Below, in pieces: positions 10,432 through 20,569 of a stretch of 64,000 nucleotides of DNA; within the stretch, counting starts at the first letter, position 1, and each line of letters opens with the position of its first letter. The notes beneath the pieces were generated by a model. The model was given only the letters and a program-made list of their open reading frames with translations, did not search any database and was not told the DNA's origin. The translations under genes were made by a program, and so were the position numbers. Source of the stretch: Talaromyces rugulosus (lineage: Eukaryota > Ascomycota > Eurotiomycetes > Eurotiales > Trichocomaceae); NCBI RefSeq assembly GCF_013368755.1, contig NC_049563.1, positions 4,836,001 to 4,900,000 of the forward strand, given 5' to 3'.

Positions 10432-12495
10432 CTAATTCTTCGTAAAAGGCAAGTTCAAGATTTGTCGGCGAATTCGCTCAGCGTCTGAAATTCCCTCCTC
10501 GGTGGGGTCGTAAGGCAGTTTTCCGGAAGGGGTTTGGTCTTTGGCAGGCGAGGCTTCGCTGTAATAATAACCTTGTGTATTGGCGGAGTTGGGGGGAGTA
10601 AATGAGTCCGAAAGTGATGGGGCATGGCGAGGAGTCCCGTGTGGAAAACGTGGTTTGTTTTCGAGACTAAACGGAGACCCAAGACGTCGGATTGTCTCAC
10701 TACGAGGACGAAGGAGCCCCTCTGAGATACCACTGGCAGTCTGAGGTGGTTCATTCTCTGAGCTAGCCGGGAAAGTGAAAGGTGATGTTGGGGAAAAGAG
10801 TTGCTCGATGCGCTCCTTTGAGCTGAAACCACCACTTGTCGTATTACCACGGTTGCGCAGTCGTACTCGACGCTGACCATCTTTTAATTTACCATCACGG
10901 GCCAGGTCGCGGATACTGCGCTGGACATCGGCTGAGTTGGGACTCGATTCGATGCGGTGATATACTCGGCGCTTGTGAACATTGGAACCCAGATCCATTC
11001 GAGGAGGTGATCTCAATCGCGACCCGGCCACGTGGACTGTATCTCGTCGGACTTTGCGGGCCGGAGTGCGAAGTTCGCGATTAGATGTATCGGGGCCCCA
11101 GGTGTTATACATGAACGGAGATCCCAAGCGAGGTAATGGCTCGGCCATAGCAGAATGGGCAGGATTAGTAGGAGCAGCTGAAATCTCGATACTAGGCTGC
11201 TGCTGTTGCTGGAAGGGCTGGCTCTCTGGGCTGTTGAACCAGTTCTCGGTTCGGGTGGGTTCCACAGAAGTTGGGCTGATGAATGGTGGTTGAGTAAAGG
11301 TTGATGGCAGAGAACTCGAAATAAGAGATACACCGAGGTCGCGGGTCGTAAAAGCGGCGGATTCGTTGGAAGGGGGACCCAGTTGTGGAGCCTGTTCTTG
11401 GGTAGACGTCGTGAAGGGATCCAGGAAAGGAGACGGACTCCGTGAGGCCAACAAGCGCTGATAGTGTGGCGCAATTGAGAACTTGCGCCTACACAGGATC
11501 TTCAGTCGTCTTCTTGTGGTTGCTTCAGATCGTGGCCAGCGGAGTTGAGCACCTGCCAACTTGGACCCAGTCGGAGTACTACTGCCGCTTCGCGACTCGG
11601 TAGCAAGGGCGTCTTTCTTGAGGCTCGAGCCAGCTGGCTCGCTAGCTTCTAGGGTCGGTTCCTTGCGTGATTTAAGACGTGGCCAAGTCTTCTTGGCCTC
11701 CCGAGCAACTCGGTGAGACACACCCAAAGGCGGGAGGCTTCCAGGAAGCATCTTGAACGGAGTGATTGTCGGATCTTGTAAATAGATCTGGTAGACGTTC
11801 CATAGATGATTGTCCATCTCCGTTGTCCATCTCGACTTGTTGTTTTTCTTTGGGGTGTCTAGCGACTGGCCCCGCTTGGTCGTGCGGCTGGATGGGGTTT
11901 CGAGGAGATATTTCCTTGTCTCGTCTGGCTGGAAACCAAAGGGATCGTAGATTTCGCTCTCCGGGCTTGTGCAGCTGCCGCCAAGGGACGGTTGAGTGAC
12001 ATAGGTATCGATTGAAGAGATAGAAGAGTCAGAGGCTCGCGAACTGGGCCTTTCAATCGGGTCATCTTGGAAGCTGTCTGCCCTTTCGGGGGTCGGCTGA
12101 GGGAAGTTGTATGGAGTCGTGCGGATCTGAGCCGGGGGGGTTTTGAATTCGGTGCGCGCAAGAGCGGGAACCTGCAAAAGATCAGATGTCACAGGGTCCG
12201 AGGGAGGGAAGTCGGGCTCGGACACGGTGTCTGACTGGGGGAATTCGATCGAGGGAAGCGGAACATCGGGTCGGGTGAAGTCGAAAATGCTCGGAGCGCT
12301 GTTCATGGTCGAGAAAATATTGGCCTCGCTGCCAAAGCGTGGGCGCCTGACGCGGTAGCTCGAGTGGCGAGGCGGCGGAGGGATCTCTGGTTCGACATGG
12401 GCGTGTTCCGGGGTTCTGGGAATGTTGTGGTAGGCGGACGGAAAGGTAAAGCTCTTGGGCAAGGTTCGGGACAAGCCCTGGGGTTGTTGCGCCAT
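10432..12495 (-). CDS. Unassigned proline/serine-rich protein with a Trp-rich conserved-looking module
   Basis: Single exon, 687 residues. I choose the ATG at 12495, whose context CCACCATGGCG is close to ideal, over an in-frame ATG 22 codons upstream at 12561. Most of the protein is Ser/Pro/Arg-rich and probably disordered. Around residues 220-275 a compact block stands out: SRWTTEMDNHLWNVYQIYL, then DPTITPFKMLPG, then a GVSHRVAREAKKTWPRL stretch. It looks Myb/SANT-like or like a dedicated protein-binding module. A second block reads LRWPRSEATTRRRLKILCRR. A third near residue 455 contains FMYNTWGPDTSNRELRTPARKVRRDTVHV. Basic patches suggest a nuclear protein. The long pyrimidine-rich 5' region (minus strand) resembles regulator genes. 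I do not recognise the family and assign no function; a cell-cycle or transcription role is only a guess from its build. Confidence 0.75.
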   Translation of the reverse strand: MAQQPQGLSRTLPKSFTFPSAYHNIPRTPEHAHVEPEIPPPPRHSSYRVRRPRFGSEANIFSTMNSAPSIFDFTRPDVPLPSIEFPQSDTVSEPDFPPSDPVTSDLLQVPALARTEFKTPPAQIRTTPYNFPQPTPERADSFQDDPIERPSSRASDSSISSIDTYVTQPSLGGSCTSPESEIYDPFGFQPDETRKYLLETPSSRTTKRGQSLDTPKKNNKSRWTTEMDNHLWNVYQIYLQDPTITPFKMLPGSLPPLGVSHRVAREAKKTWPRLKSRKEPTLEASEPAGSSLKKDALATESRSGSSTPTGSKLAGAQLRWPRSEATTRRRLKILCRRKFSIAPHYQRLLASRSPSPFLDPFTTSTQEQAPQLGPPSNESAAFTTRDLGVSLISSSLPSTFTQPPFISPTSVEPTRTENWFNSPESQPFQQQQQPSIEISAAPTNPAHSAMAEPLPRLGSPFMYNTWGPDTSNRELRTPARKVRRDTVHVAGSRLRSPPRMDLGSNVHKRRVYHRIESSPNSADVQRSIRDLARDGKLKDGQRRVRLRNRGNTTSGGFSSKERIEQLFSPTSPFTFPASSENEPPQTASGISEGLLRPRSETIRRLGSPFSLENKPRFPHGTPRHAPSLSDSFTPPNSANTQGYYYSEASPAKDQTPSGKLPYDPTEEGISDAERIRRQILNLPFTKN

Positions 12496-15400
12496 GGTGG
12501 GTGGGCGATATCGACAGGTGTCGTCGGATAGATTATTGCGGCCCCAAGCCCAAACTGCCAATGGCGCTTCAATGTGATGTGATGGATGTCAAGGCAGATG
12601 GGTGTCCAGAAACATGTTCGATGAATTGTGATTGTCGGTCAGAGCTCTTACGATCGCATAGTGTCGCACTTGTATTTTGCTTTCTCCAAGAAATGACAGG
12701 TCCGCTTGGTCATTCGTCGCGACAGATCGTCCGCCAGAGAATAGGAATGGAAAAATGGAAAAAAGAACGATGCTTGCTTCGTTAATACACACAAAAAAAA
12801 AAAAAGGAGGAATACGAGAGGCCGGAATCGGTCGTTGTGGTGAGACTGTTCAGGAGCGTGGTGTTTTGGGAGAGAATAATAATAATGCCGGGACGTGAGA
12901 CGTGACGGATCAGACGGGTCTTTCCCAGCCTCCCCAGATGATCGCTTATCGATTGACTGATTGAAGCGACCCACGCGGACTCGGCGAGCGCGCAGCAGGA
13001 TTCGGGACTGAACACGGGGCCAACACACACAAACACACACACACAAAGGAAATAGGGCGTGATCCTGGCAGCGATCAGAGAGCGCGTCACTCGAGGAGAG
13101 GACAGGATGGCTGGTGGAGAGAGAGAGGAGAGAGGGAAGAAGTTCGAGAGAGCGCGCGCGAGGAAAGAGCGGAAAGGGGAGCACGGTGGCCCACTCACCG
13201 CCCGTGAAACACGTAGCAGAGCAGCCGGGCCGGGGCTAGAGGATCGCTAGACACTCACTAATCCACCACTGCTCTCATGGGAATAAATCAGACTTCACCA
13301 TTATAACACAGCGGGATCGCCACTGCCTATCCGCCCGTAGCGCGAGAACGGCTCGCAGTGGGCTTAACGGTTCTTTTACACTACGCTCGGTTCCATACAC
13401 GGTCAAGCTGCACGTCGCAAGGGCGCGATGCAAGTCTCATCACTCGGGCTGGTGTCTATATCATGCCATGTATTCTCCGCAATCCGACTGATGAATGAAC
13501 GAGACCAAAATTCAGGTCTGGGTAGAAATTGAGGGGGCTGGGACTCGCTAGCCAACTAGTGAGTAGCAATTGACGGTTGTACGTAGTTCATGTCGATGAG
13601 GACTAACAGTCGTTAGCCCGCCTAGCTCCCAGTTAGTCGGGCTTGACGCACAGTGCTTGCCCGAGCACACTGCAGACACAAGAATGCCCAGTTTCCACCA
13701 GTCGGGGCTTCGAGATGGGACTCGAGACTCGAGACTGGCCTTCTCCGCACCGCGCCAACTCGCATGCAGTGCAGTGCAGTGCATTTGCAGGGCCAGCTGC
13801 ATGAGAGCCAGAAGGAAAAGCGAAAAAGGAAGAGAGAGAAAGAGAGAAAAAAAGGCCTAAAAAGCAGGGCTCAAAGTGGCTTGGCCCGGTGGGCAACAGT
13901 GGGGCGACTTGCAGGAAAATAACAATTCTCAGTCAATTGCGGATTGCGCATCAGGTGACCATGTCATGAATTTGTTCGATTTAATAACCATCTGGCAATC
14001 ATATACATAAAAATAGAGATGGTGTCTTAAGCTTTCACTTATGCAGTGCAGCAACGGCAGTCACGGAGTAGACAGAGCGACACACACACAAGGAAGGCGC
14101 GACGTTGCAGGGATGCGCGTCCGCGACCCCGCACACGCGTCTACGCGTTAAGTATTAAGCTTGTATCGATAAGCGCGTCGCGGCCTATCAGATTGCCGAT
14201 CGCGCCCGCCGCGTCTATGCTGTGACCGTACCGTACAGCCGGGTGCGTATCGTACCGCCTTCCCAGTGTGCCCAACTAGCAACCACCATCAAAGTGAAGC
14301 AACTTGGCGCCTACACATACATGGAGCTGTGACGGTCAACAGACCCGGCTGCAGATGGCTATTGGCCACCCCACGGTCCTTGCTGCCCGTCGCTGATATG
14401 TGCATAGTACATACCAACGCACTCTCCACAGTTAGCCTGGGATTAAACAAGTAATCACAATGCCCTTGTACGAACGAGATCAATTGACGGCATTGGTCGT
14501 GATTCATTACTTCCTAATATGTACAAGCTTGGTGGCGTACAAAAGACAATAATAGTATTCCGTAGTACTCTATGCTTTAAAACTCTTTACTTGTGGCCAA
14601 TCAGCTTGACTTTTTTTTTTTTTTTCTCGTAAAACAGTCAACTAAAATTCGCTTCAAATAAAACCAATCATAGGCATTTAAATTTAGGTTAATCCGGTGT
14701 TGAGATCTCTTCGCCTTCCAGGAGCCAATCAAGCTCTAGCCATCCATCCGGACTTAGGGCTTCCCCTAATCCCGACATCAGGAAATCTCGAAACTGTAAC
14801 TAATAATCTCTTCACTCTGTTACATGATTTAACTTTGATTCTCCTACTCATGCAAATGAGTAATAAACAACAAACTCAACGCCGCCTTCACCTTTGAATT
14901 TGCTAGGCACTGTCTCGAGTCTCAATCCACCAAACTCCCCTACCCAACCAGCTAAGAGTATCATGCAAAAAGACTTTCCGATAGAGTTGGTAACAATTGT
15001 CCATCTAAAAGGTTGAGGGATCAGACTTAGGAAAAACCTCATTAGACAGCTTGTTTGTTAACAAAAATAACTGAATTAACCTAGTTAACTGATCTTATTT
15101 TAGGTTACAGGTTTTGTGAGGTTCGTTCAGAAAGTCTGTTTTGCTTGTTTGCTTTCAAGTGACCGTGGATTGGTCTGAGGCAGATATGCCAACAAGAATG
15201 GGTGTCTCTGGTAATTTCACACGCCTCTAGGTAGCCTCAGTTGACGTTGTGCTCCCAGGTGCCGGCTACACAGAACATTCTCTCCCCAAAGCTGACAGGG
15301 GTTCATTATATATTTTCGGGCCATGTCTACCCTATATTCTTACATTTAGATATCATGGAATACAACCATAGTCCTTCATCTGTTCGTGCTTCTCCGAGTG

Positions 15401-15902
15401 CGTAGCCTATGCTTCTTTACTGGTTCTTATGTTCAATTGAGAGCCAGGTAGTAAGAAGATCCCCTTGAGAACTATTAAGACAGCGTTTAAATAAGGAATG
15501 AACAGATTCGACCTTATAAAAATTTAATATAAGCTAGGTATATATAGTAATCTTTATACTAACCTTGAAGTAATAATTATAGGACTAATTAGTCCAGGCA
15601 TAAATAATTAACTCCCTTCGACTAGAGTGTAGCTATGTAGACTTAATATAATCAGTACAGTCCTGGTCTTCTCACGGTAACATCTAGCCTAATCTCCCTT
15701 TGCATCTTTTTTTAGGGTTTCATTGCGTCTATGTTTGTTTGAAGGACAGTTTCATATTTGTAGAATCAATGTTTCAATACGCCGCGATATTGTTAGGCTA
15801 TAGATAAGTAGCAGGAATCCGTTATAATACCTTAGAAATACAGGTAAAAAGACCATCCTTGCTTCCCGAAACACTCGCCCTCTACCTCCTATGCAGCCGT
15901 GT
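12496..15902. other. 3.4-kb gene-poor region upstream of the unassigned regulator-like gene
   Basis: The first 750 bp are probably promoter and leader of the minus-strand gene. They include an A-run at 12791-12804, a (CA)n tract near 13021-13046 and a purine-rich plus strand at about 13070-13170 (pyrimidine-rich on the coding strand). A TGCAG repeat lies at 13765-13783. GC-rich, CpG-rich sequence spans 14090-14230 and includes ATCGATAAGCGCG. From 14500 the DNA becomes AT-rich with no coding frame above background. No tRNA B-box, LTR or transposase remnant was found. Confidence 0.5.
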
Positions 15903-16391
15903 CTACTTCTGAGGGGGGGGACCCATCAATGAAGCATCGCCTGAGGTCCAGATAACATTCAACACCAACTTCTTAATCTTCCACACACCCGCTTCGTCCT
16001 TGATCAGGTCAACGGAATACTCCCCGCCCACAGTGTACTTGGTTCCGTTTGGATCCTTGCCCGTGCCGGAAGACGCATGCTGTGCCATTGAAGTAGCAGT
16101 AAGAGAAGCAGTATCGGCTCCATCCTGGTAATTCACACGGACCATGCTGATATTGTGCGTGGTATCCATAGGACCAACTTTATGGAGAACATGTGTGCGA
16201 ATCAGGGAGAGGCCCGGGATGACTTTTTTGTTGCCATCATGAATTTCCATGGAAACGTCTTCTCCGGCCCATGCCGAGTCGAAGAGTGTGGTGTCATGAT
16301 GATCACTGGCAATGGCGGCTCGGTACAGGGCGTCGACAATGGCCTCACGCTGGCTGAGAGAGGGGAGGATTTGCGGGGACGACTGCGACAT
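15903..16391 (-). CDS. SnoaL-like (NTF2-fold) domain protein
   Basis: Single exon, 162 residues. The order of elements fits a SnoaL-like fold: an N-terminal helix (LSQREAIVDALYRAAIASDHHDTTLFDSAW), an EDVSMEIHDG strand, a central TTHNISMVRVNYQDGADTA segment and a closing GEYSVDLIKDEAGVWKIKKL strand pair. Family members include polyketide cyclases, isomerases, small oxidation catalysts and many fungal proteins of unknown role, often inside secondary-metabolite clusters. No signal peptide is seen, so it is probably cytosolic. It is divergent from the Zn2Cys6 regulator across only 287 bp, which suggests shared control. The substrate and whether it is catalytic cannot be told. Confidence 0.8.
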   Translation of the reverse strand: MSQSSPQILPSLSQREAIVDALYRAAIASDHHDTTLFDSAWAGEDVSMEIHDGNKKVIPGLSLIRTHVLHKVGPMDTTHNISMVRVNYQDGADTASLTATSMAQHASSGTGKDPNGTKYTVGGEYSVDLIKDEAGVWKIKKLVLNVIWTSGDASLMGPPPQK

Positions 16392-16678
16392 TTTCGCGGC
16401 TTATGTTTGATATCAGAATAGAAATGTACTTTGTTGATTGTAGTCATGCTCAGTCTATCTATTTAAGTATGGAGCAAATATTCCGCGGAATTCTCGGGTT
16501 TTATCTTATGCTATATTATTGTAACGTACACTCCGTATGAGTAAGCCTATTCTAGTCCGTGCGCTGTAGAAGATCCAGAGAAAAACTCCGCCAAACTTTC
16601 CGCGGCGTGCGCATCGTACGAAACCGATATGCTCCTAGAAGCCGCCACGGTTTGGCATTTTTGCAGAGTCGAGTTAAG
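16392..16678. promoter_or_regulatory. Bidirectional promoter with two TTCCGCGG sites
   Basis: This short divergent promoter lies between the SnoaL-like gene and the Zn2Cys6 regulator. A perfect 10-bp palindrome, TTCCGCGGAA, is at 16481-16490, and a second TTCCGCGG is at 16598-16605. CCG/CGG triplet pairs are the usual half-sites of Zn2Cys6 dimers, so autoregulation by the adjacent factor is plausible. A related TTCCACGGAG occurs at 19641-19650 before the NmrA-like gene. Binding is inferred, not shown. Confidence 0.5.
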
Positions 16679-19067
16679 ATGGACAGACCAAAGACGGGTC
16701 GCAGCGCCAGATGGGGCGCGGCCTGCGCTCCGTGTGCGGCAGCAAAGACACGCTGCATTCGCACCCGGTCTTCACAATGTGATCGATGCCGAAGTTTGGA
16801 GAAAGACTGCGTGGGTCAAACTCCTGGTCCAAGGAAGAAGAGACAGGCCAAGCCCTCGTAAGTCCACCCCTGTTAGACTCTTTGCGCATCAACACCTTGC
16901 GATAGCGTGGGGTGGGCATACGCTCTGCCCTTATTACTATCCGATTATCTTCGTCAGGGTTCAACCATATGCAATAAACTCATCCACATTGGACCCACTG
17001 TTGACTCTGTCTGACCAGTGCCAATTTTGACACGAGAGTGGCTCGCCCGGAAGAGGGACTCAATAATTTGATTTACTCATCGAAGACGCCGGGAGGGGAA
17101 AACTCAACTGTACATGGTAGTTCATCCAATGGCAGTCCGGATTACCTCGCAAACAACCATTCGGCATCATTGGTTAGCACCGAACCCCAAGCTCAAGTCC
17201 CTTTAAGCCAGGACGAAACTTCTCTGAACACCCCGCGGTCAACATGCACCTGCATGGCAACAGTAGACATGGAAGATCTTGTCCCCGTGGAGTCTGACGA
17301 GACTTTGTTGTCCATCTACAGGAATCAGCTGTCTAGTCCGTTGCCTTTTGTCATCATTCCAGCTGGCATAACGCCAGGACAACTGCAGGCAACTCGTCCA
17401 TTTCTCATGAAGGTAATCAGAATGGTGGCTTCCGTCCGCCATCTTCGATTGGTGAGGGGACAAAGCCGCGCCGTTATGGAACATATCTCTAATGCTATAC
17501 TCATGAGATCTGAGCGCTCGTTGGATCTGCTCCAAGGCATTCTGGTTTTCCTAGGATCCTACCACTACCATTGCATGGCTCACGCGCAGTTCAACAATCT
17601 GATCCGCCTAGCAGTCAGCTTGGTAGAAGATATGGATTTGAGTACATGCCCCAAGTCTCAACAGAGGAGTCAGCTGCCTTTAGTACGTGCCGAGGAGCCC
17701 GTGTCCAGAACGAACGAAGAGAAGAGGGCGCTACTTGGCGTCTGGTATATGAGCTCAAAGTGAGTCTTGCAACGCCTGAATGGAGCTTTAAAACTAACTC
17801 GATAGTAGCGCTGGCCTCGTCGTAAAACAGTTAGCATTTACAAGATATACCAAATATCTGGACCAATGCCTCAAAGATCTTGACGATGCTAGAGAATACA
17901 AGACAGACCAACTTGTCATACAGTTGGTCCACATCCAGCAACTCACCGAGAAAATCTTCCACTTCCACAGTAGTGATTCACCGGTAGACGAACAGCTAGG
18001 TTCGTCCGAACCTTCAACGATGTCGCGTCTAGAGGCATTCCGAGCTGAGCTAGACAGCCTCCGCAACGCACTACCCCCGAATCTTAAATCCGATTGTATG
18101 ATTCCCCAAATGTTTGAATAATGTCATCGCCGCCGGTGCTTCGCTAACGCAGTCTGAGAGCCTAGACCTTCTATCTTGCTATTACAATAGTGCTTACCTC
18201 CGGATCTTTGAGCCTCTACTGGCAGGTTCACACCTACCAGATGCCGAATCTCAATCCTTCGCCTCGCTCTCGCTTTCAGGCGTGCCGATATCCGATGTCT
18301 TCTCACATTTCACTGCCGCGCTCAAGGCCTGGCTCGAGAATTGGCTTGCCATCCCGGTCTGCTCCTACTTCTACATGCCTCAGCCCGCTTACGTCCAGTT
18401 GGTCCATGGCGCCATGATGCTCTCTCGATGGGTAAGAGTAGCCGGCCCCAGCGCGGTCAAGCTTTCTAGTGCCGGTACGGCCGCCGTATCGCAGAAAGAA
18501 TCCACGGTTCCCTGGCAACCAACGCCTGCTCTCAGCGGCGTGCCTTCATGTCCAGATCTGAGCTTGCCGAGACCTCAAGCCTCAGCATCCACCACCCAAG
18601 TCGTGTCCGCCCAGATACTCAACACGCTCAGGACCAAGGTCACAGCGCAACCTAATCTTCAGGTTGATATTCTCGGCATCTTAGACACCATGGCAGCTCG
18701 TTTTGAGGCCGCAAAGAAGGAGATGGCCGCGGCGCAGGGGGTGGATTGGGAGAATGATACATGGGACTTTGCTGCAGAACATTTGAAGATGAAGAAGGCT
18801 AGGGTCGAGAAATGGCGTGAGATGGTCGCCATGGCGGCAGGCGAGGGGAGGAGCCCGCCGACCGATGCCCATGACAGCGTTTACGAAGGGAGCAGCGAGG
18901 CCATAAATATGTCGGCAGAGCGGAGCGTCGACAGTTTCGAATGGGTAACATCAGGCTATGACATGCAGTGGGAGAGTGCTATGTTTGATGAGATCATGCG
19001 GGACATTCATACAGGAGCTGTCTTCAAGCCCATCGATTGGAACACAGGCATGCTGGTCGATTTGTGA
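16679..19067 (+). CDS. Zn2Cys6 fungal transcription factor
   Basis: Four exons by my splicing: 16679-16857, 17019-17759, 17806-18095 and 18166-19067, giving about 703 residues. The binuclear zinc cluster is at residues 15-43 with spacing C-X2-C-X6-C-X7-C-X2-C-X6-C, followed by the basic linker PRKKRQAKPS. The middle region resembles the fungal transcription-factor regulatory domain: PFLMKVIRMVAS, LDLLQGILVFLGSYHYHC, LVEDMDL, then LLSCYYNSAYLRIFEPLL. The third acceptor is a TAGTAG tandem, so exon 3 may start at 17806 or 17809. Intron 3 uses GTATGA and is needed to join two frames, and its 3' site at 18165 is the one that keeps the phase. It probably regulates its neighbours, which share a palindrome in their promoters; the target pathway is unknown. 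Confidence 0.85.
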
Positions 19068-19795
19068 TTTGTGAACGGACCAAACAGAGAAGTTCCATCG
19101 AGCGTCCGGACTTCTCAGCAACAAGGGCACTCACCCGTATCTTCTAGCACCGGGTTAAGCCCTAAGATCAGCCAAAGACGACTACACATCTACGCACATG
19201 TATGAAAATGAGTAATGTTGGCTCTGTGCTTAATGTGAGATGGTCCATTCCAGGGGTAGCCACGTTTCTAGTCTCAGTGCTTCGGTCAACGCCTGACGCC
19301 CGGAATTGTGCATGTGCAAGTAAAAACTACAATACACCCCTGGAAAGACTCCCCTAGTGCTGCCCTCTTGGCCAGGGTGGGTGTACTGAGAAAACGGCCG
19401 ATTCTAAGCCCTCTGTCTCCGTATAACTACAAATATTCTAAGTACAGCCCTGAAAGTGTGTATTAGCACATCCTTCAGGTAAGGCGGCACGGCCCTCAAG
19501 TCCAAGCACCTTGGCACTCGCTCGCTGAGGATTTGGCAGGAATTCGGTACCACGCCATCCAGACTTTTCATAATCGTATTACCACGTCAGCGAATCTTTC
19601 TCAGGTGTGCGCATCCCTATTGCGGGCTATTTTCCGTAAATTCCACGGAGGTTTCGCGGGCCGAGTAATAATACTTACCTGATGTATCCTTGGCTAAAAA
19701 CATGTATAAATCATGCCCTCAGCTATTTGTAACCTAGTTTCTGGACACAATCTTACGTTCCAGTACTACCCATTTCTTCAAACTGCAGCTGAACG
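19068..19795. promoter_or_regulatory. Promoter of the NmrA/SDR-like gene
   Basis: Spacer of 728 bp. TTCCACGGAG at 19641-19650 matches 8 of 10 positions of the palindrome in the SnoaL/regulator promoter. TATAAA is at 19705-19710, 86 bp before the ATG at 19796. Nothing else recognisable is present. Confidence 0.45.
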
Positions 19796-20569
19796 ATGAA
19801 GGTGCTCTTGCTTGGTGCCACCGGCAATGTCGGCAGCCGTGCACTGCCTGCCCTGATCAAGCACGGCCACACCGTTGTAGCTTATGTTCGCTCGCCTAGC
19901 AAACTCGCGCCAGGGAAGCGTGCTGTCTTGGCCGATGTGGTCGTCGGATCGGTCACGGACAAGTCAGCGTTGAAAGATGCCATCCTCGACCACAACTGCG
20001 ATGCCGTTTTTCACGCCGCTGGCGTGGCGAAGATGTTCGGTCGCTCCAAGACCAGTGAATATAACAAAATGTTCGCCGCCGTCGTCGCAGCCATTGTGGA
20101 AGCCCGCGAGGAGCGCCGCGGGTCCGCAATCCGCGCCTGGCTGATGTCTGGTTTCCCTATGCTGGACAGTACCATCCCGACTCATCTTATCGGAGACTAC
20201 ATGCCCATGTTTCCCGAGCACAGGGAAAATCTGGCCCTCATCCAGAAGCAAGAAGAAGGGAACATCACCTGGTCGCTGCTTTGTGCCAATCAAATGAGCC
20301 CCAAGCACGACGAGATTCGAATTCCTGCACCGGACGACTGCTCGGCGGCCAATGTGATCGCCAGCGCGGACTCACCCCCAGAGTGGCGGGACACTCTCAA
20401 GTGGGTGCCACTGATCGGGCCCTACTTGAATGTCTTCTGTCTAGCGGGTGGTTACGCCACTTCTTTGGAGGATCCCTTGGACTTCATTGCTGCCGACTTC
20501 GAGAAAGGATTGCAGAGCGAATTCGTCGGGAAGAGAGTGGGATTAAAGATGAGGAAGGCGGCTCATTGA
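19796..20569 (+). CDS. NAD(P)-binding NmrA/atypical-SDR protein
   Basis: Single exon, 257 residues. It opens directly with a Rossmann strand-loop-helix, MKVLLLGATGNVGSRALPAL. GATGNVG at residues 7-13 is the dinucleotide-binding loop of extended/atypical SDR and NmrA-type proteins. VVAYVRSPSKLAPG follows, where the Arg after the second strand is typical of NADP preference. DAVFHAAGVAKMF is the usual strand-4 motif. No clear YxxxK catalytic pair is seen, so it may be a redox sensor, a reductase acting with other residues, or a cluster-associated isoflavone-reductase-like enzyme. It is probably cytosolic. It is close downstream of the Zn2Cys6 gene on the same strand. Confidence 0.85.
   Translation: MKVLLLGATGNVGSRALPALIKHGHTVVAYVRSPSKLAPGKRAVLADVVVGSVTDKSALKDAILDHNCDAVFHAAGVAKMFGRSKTSEYNKMFAAVVAAIVEAREERRGSAIRAWLMSGFPMLDSTIPTHLIGDYMPMFPEHRENLALIQKQEEGNITWSLLCANQMSPKHDEIRIPAPDDCSAANVIASADSPPEWRDTLKWVPLIGPYLNVFCLAGGYATSLEDPLDFIAADFEKGLQSEFVGKRVGLKMRKAAH

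Noticed and set aside
13021..13046. (CA)n and neighbouring simple repeats considered as a CRISPR-like or regulatory array
   Set aside because: Plain microsatellite; there are no spaced repeats and the organism is a eukaryote.
19796..20569. Antisense and +1 frames over the NmrA-like gene considered as an overlapping gene
   Set aside because: Only the sense frame has a Rossmann motif, and the others lack starts and domains.
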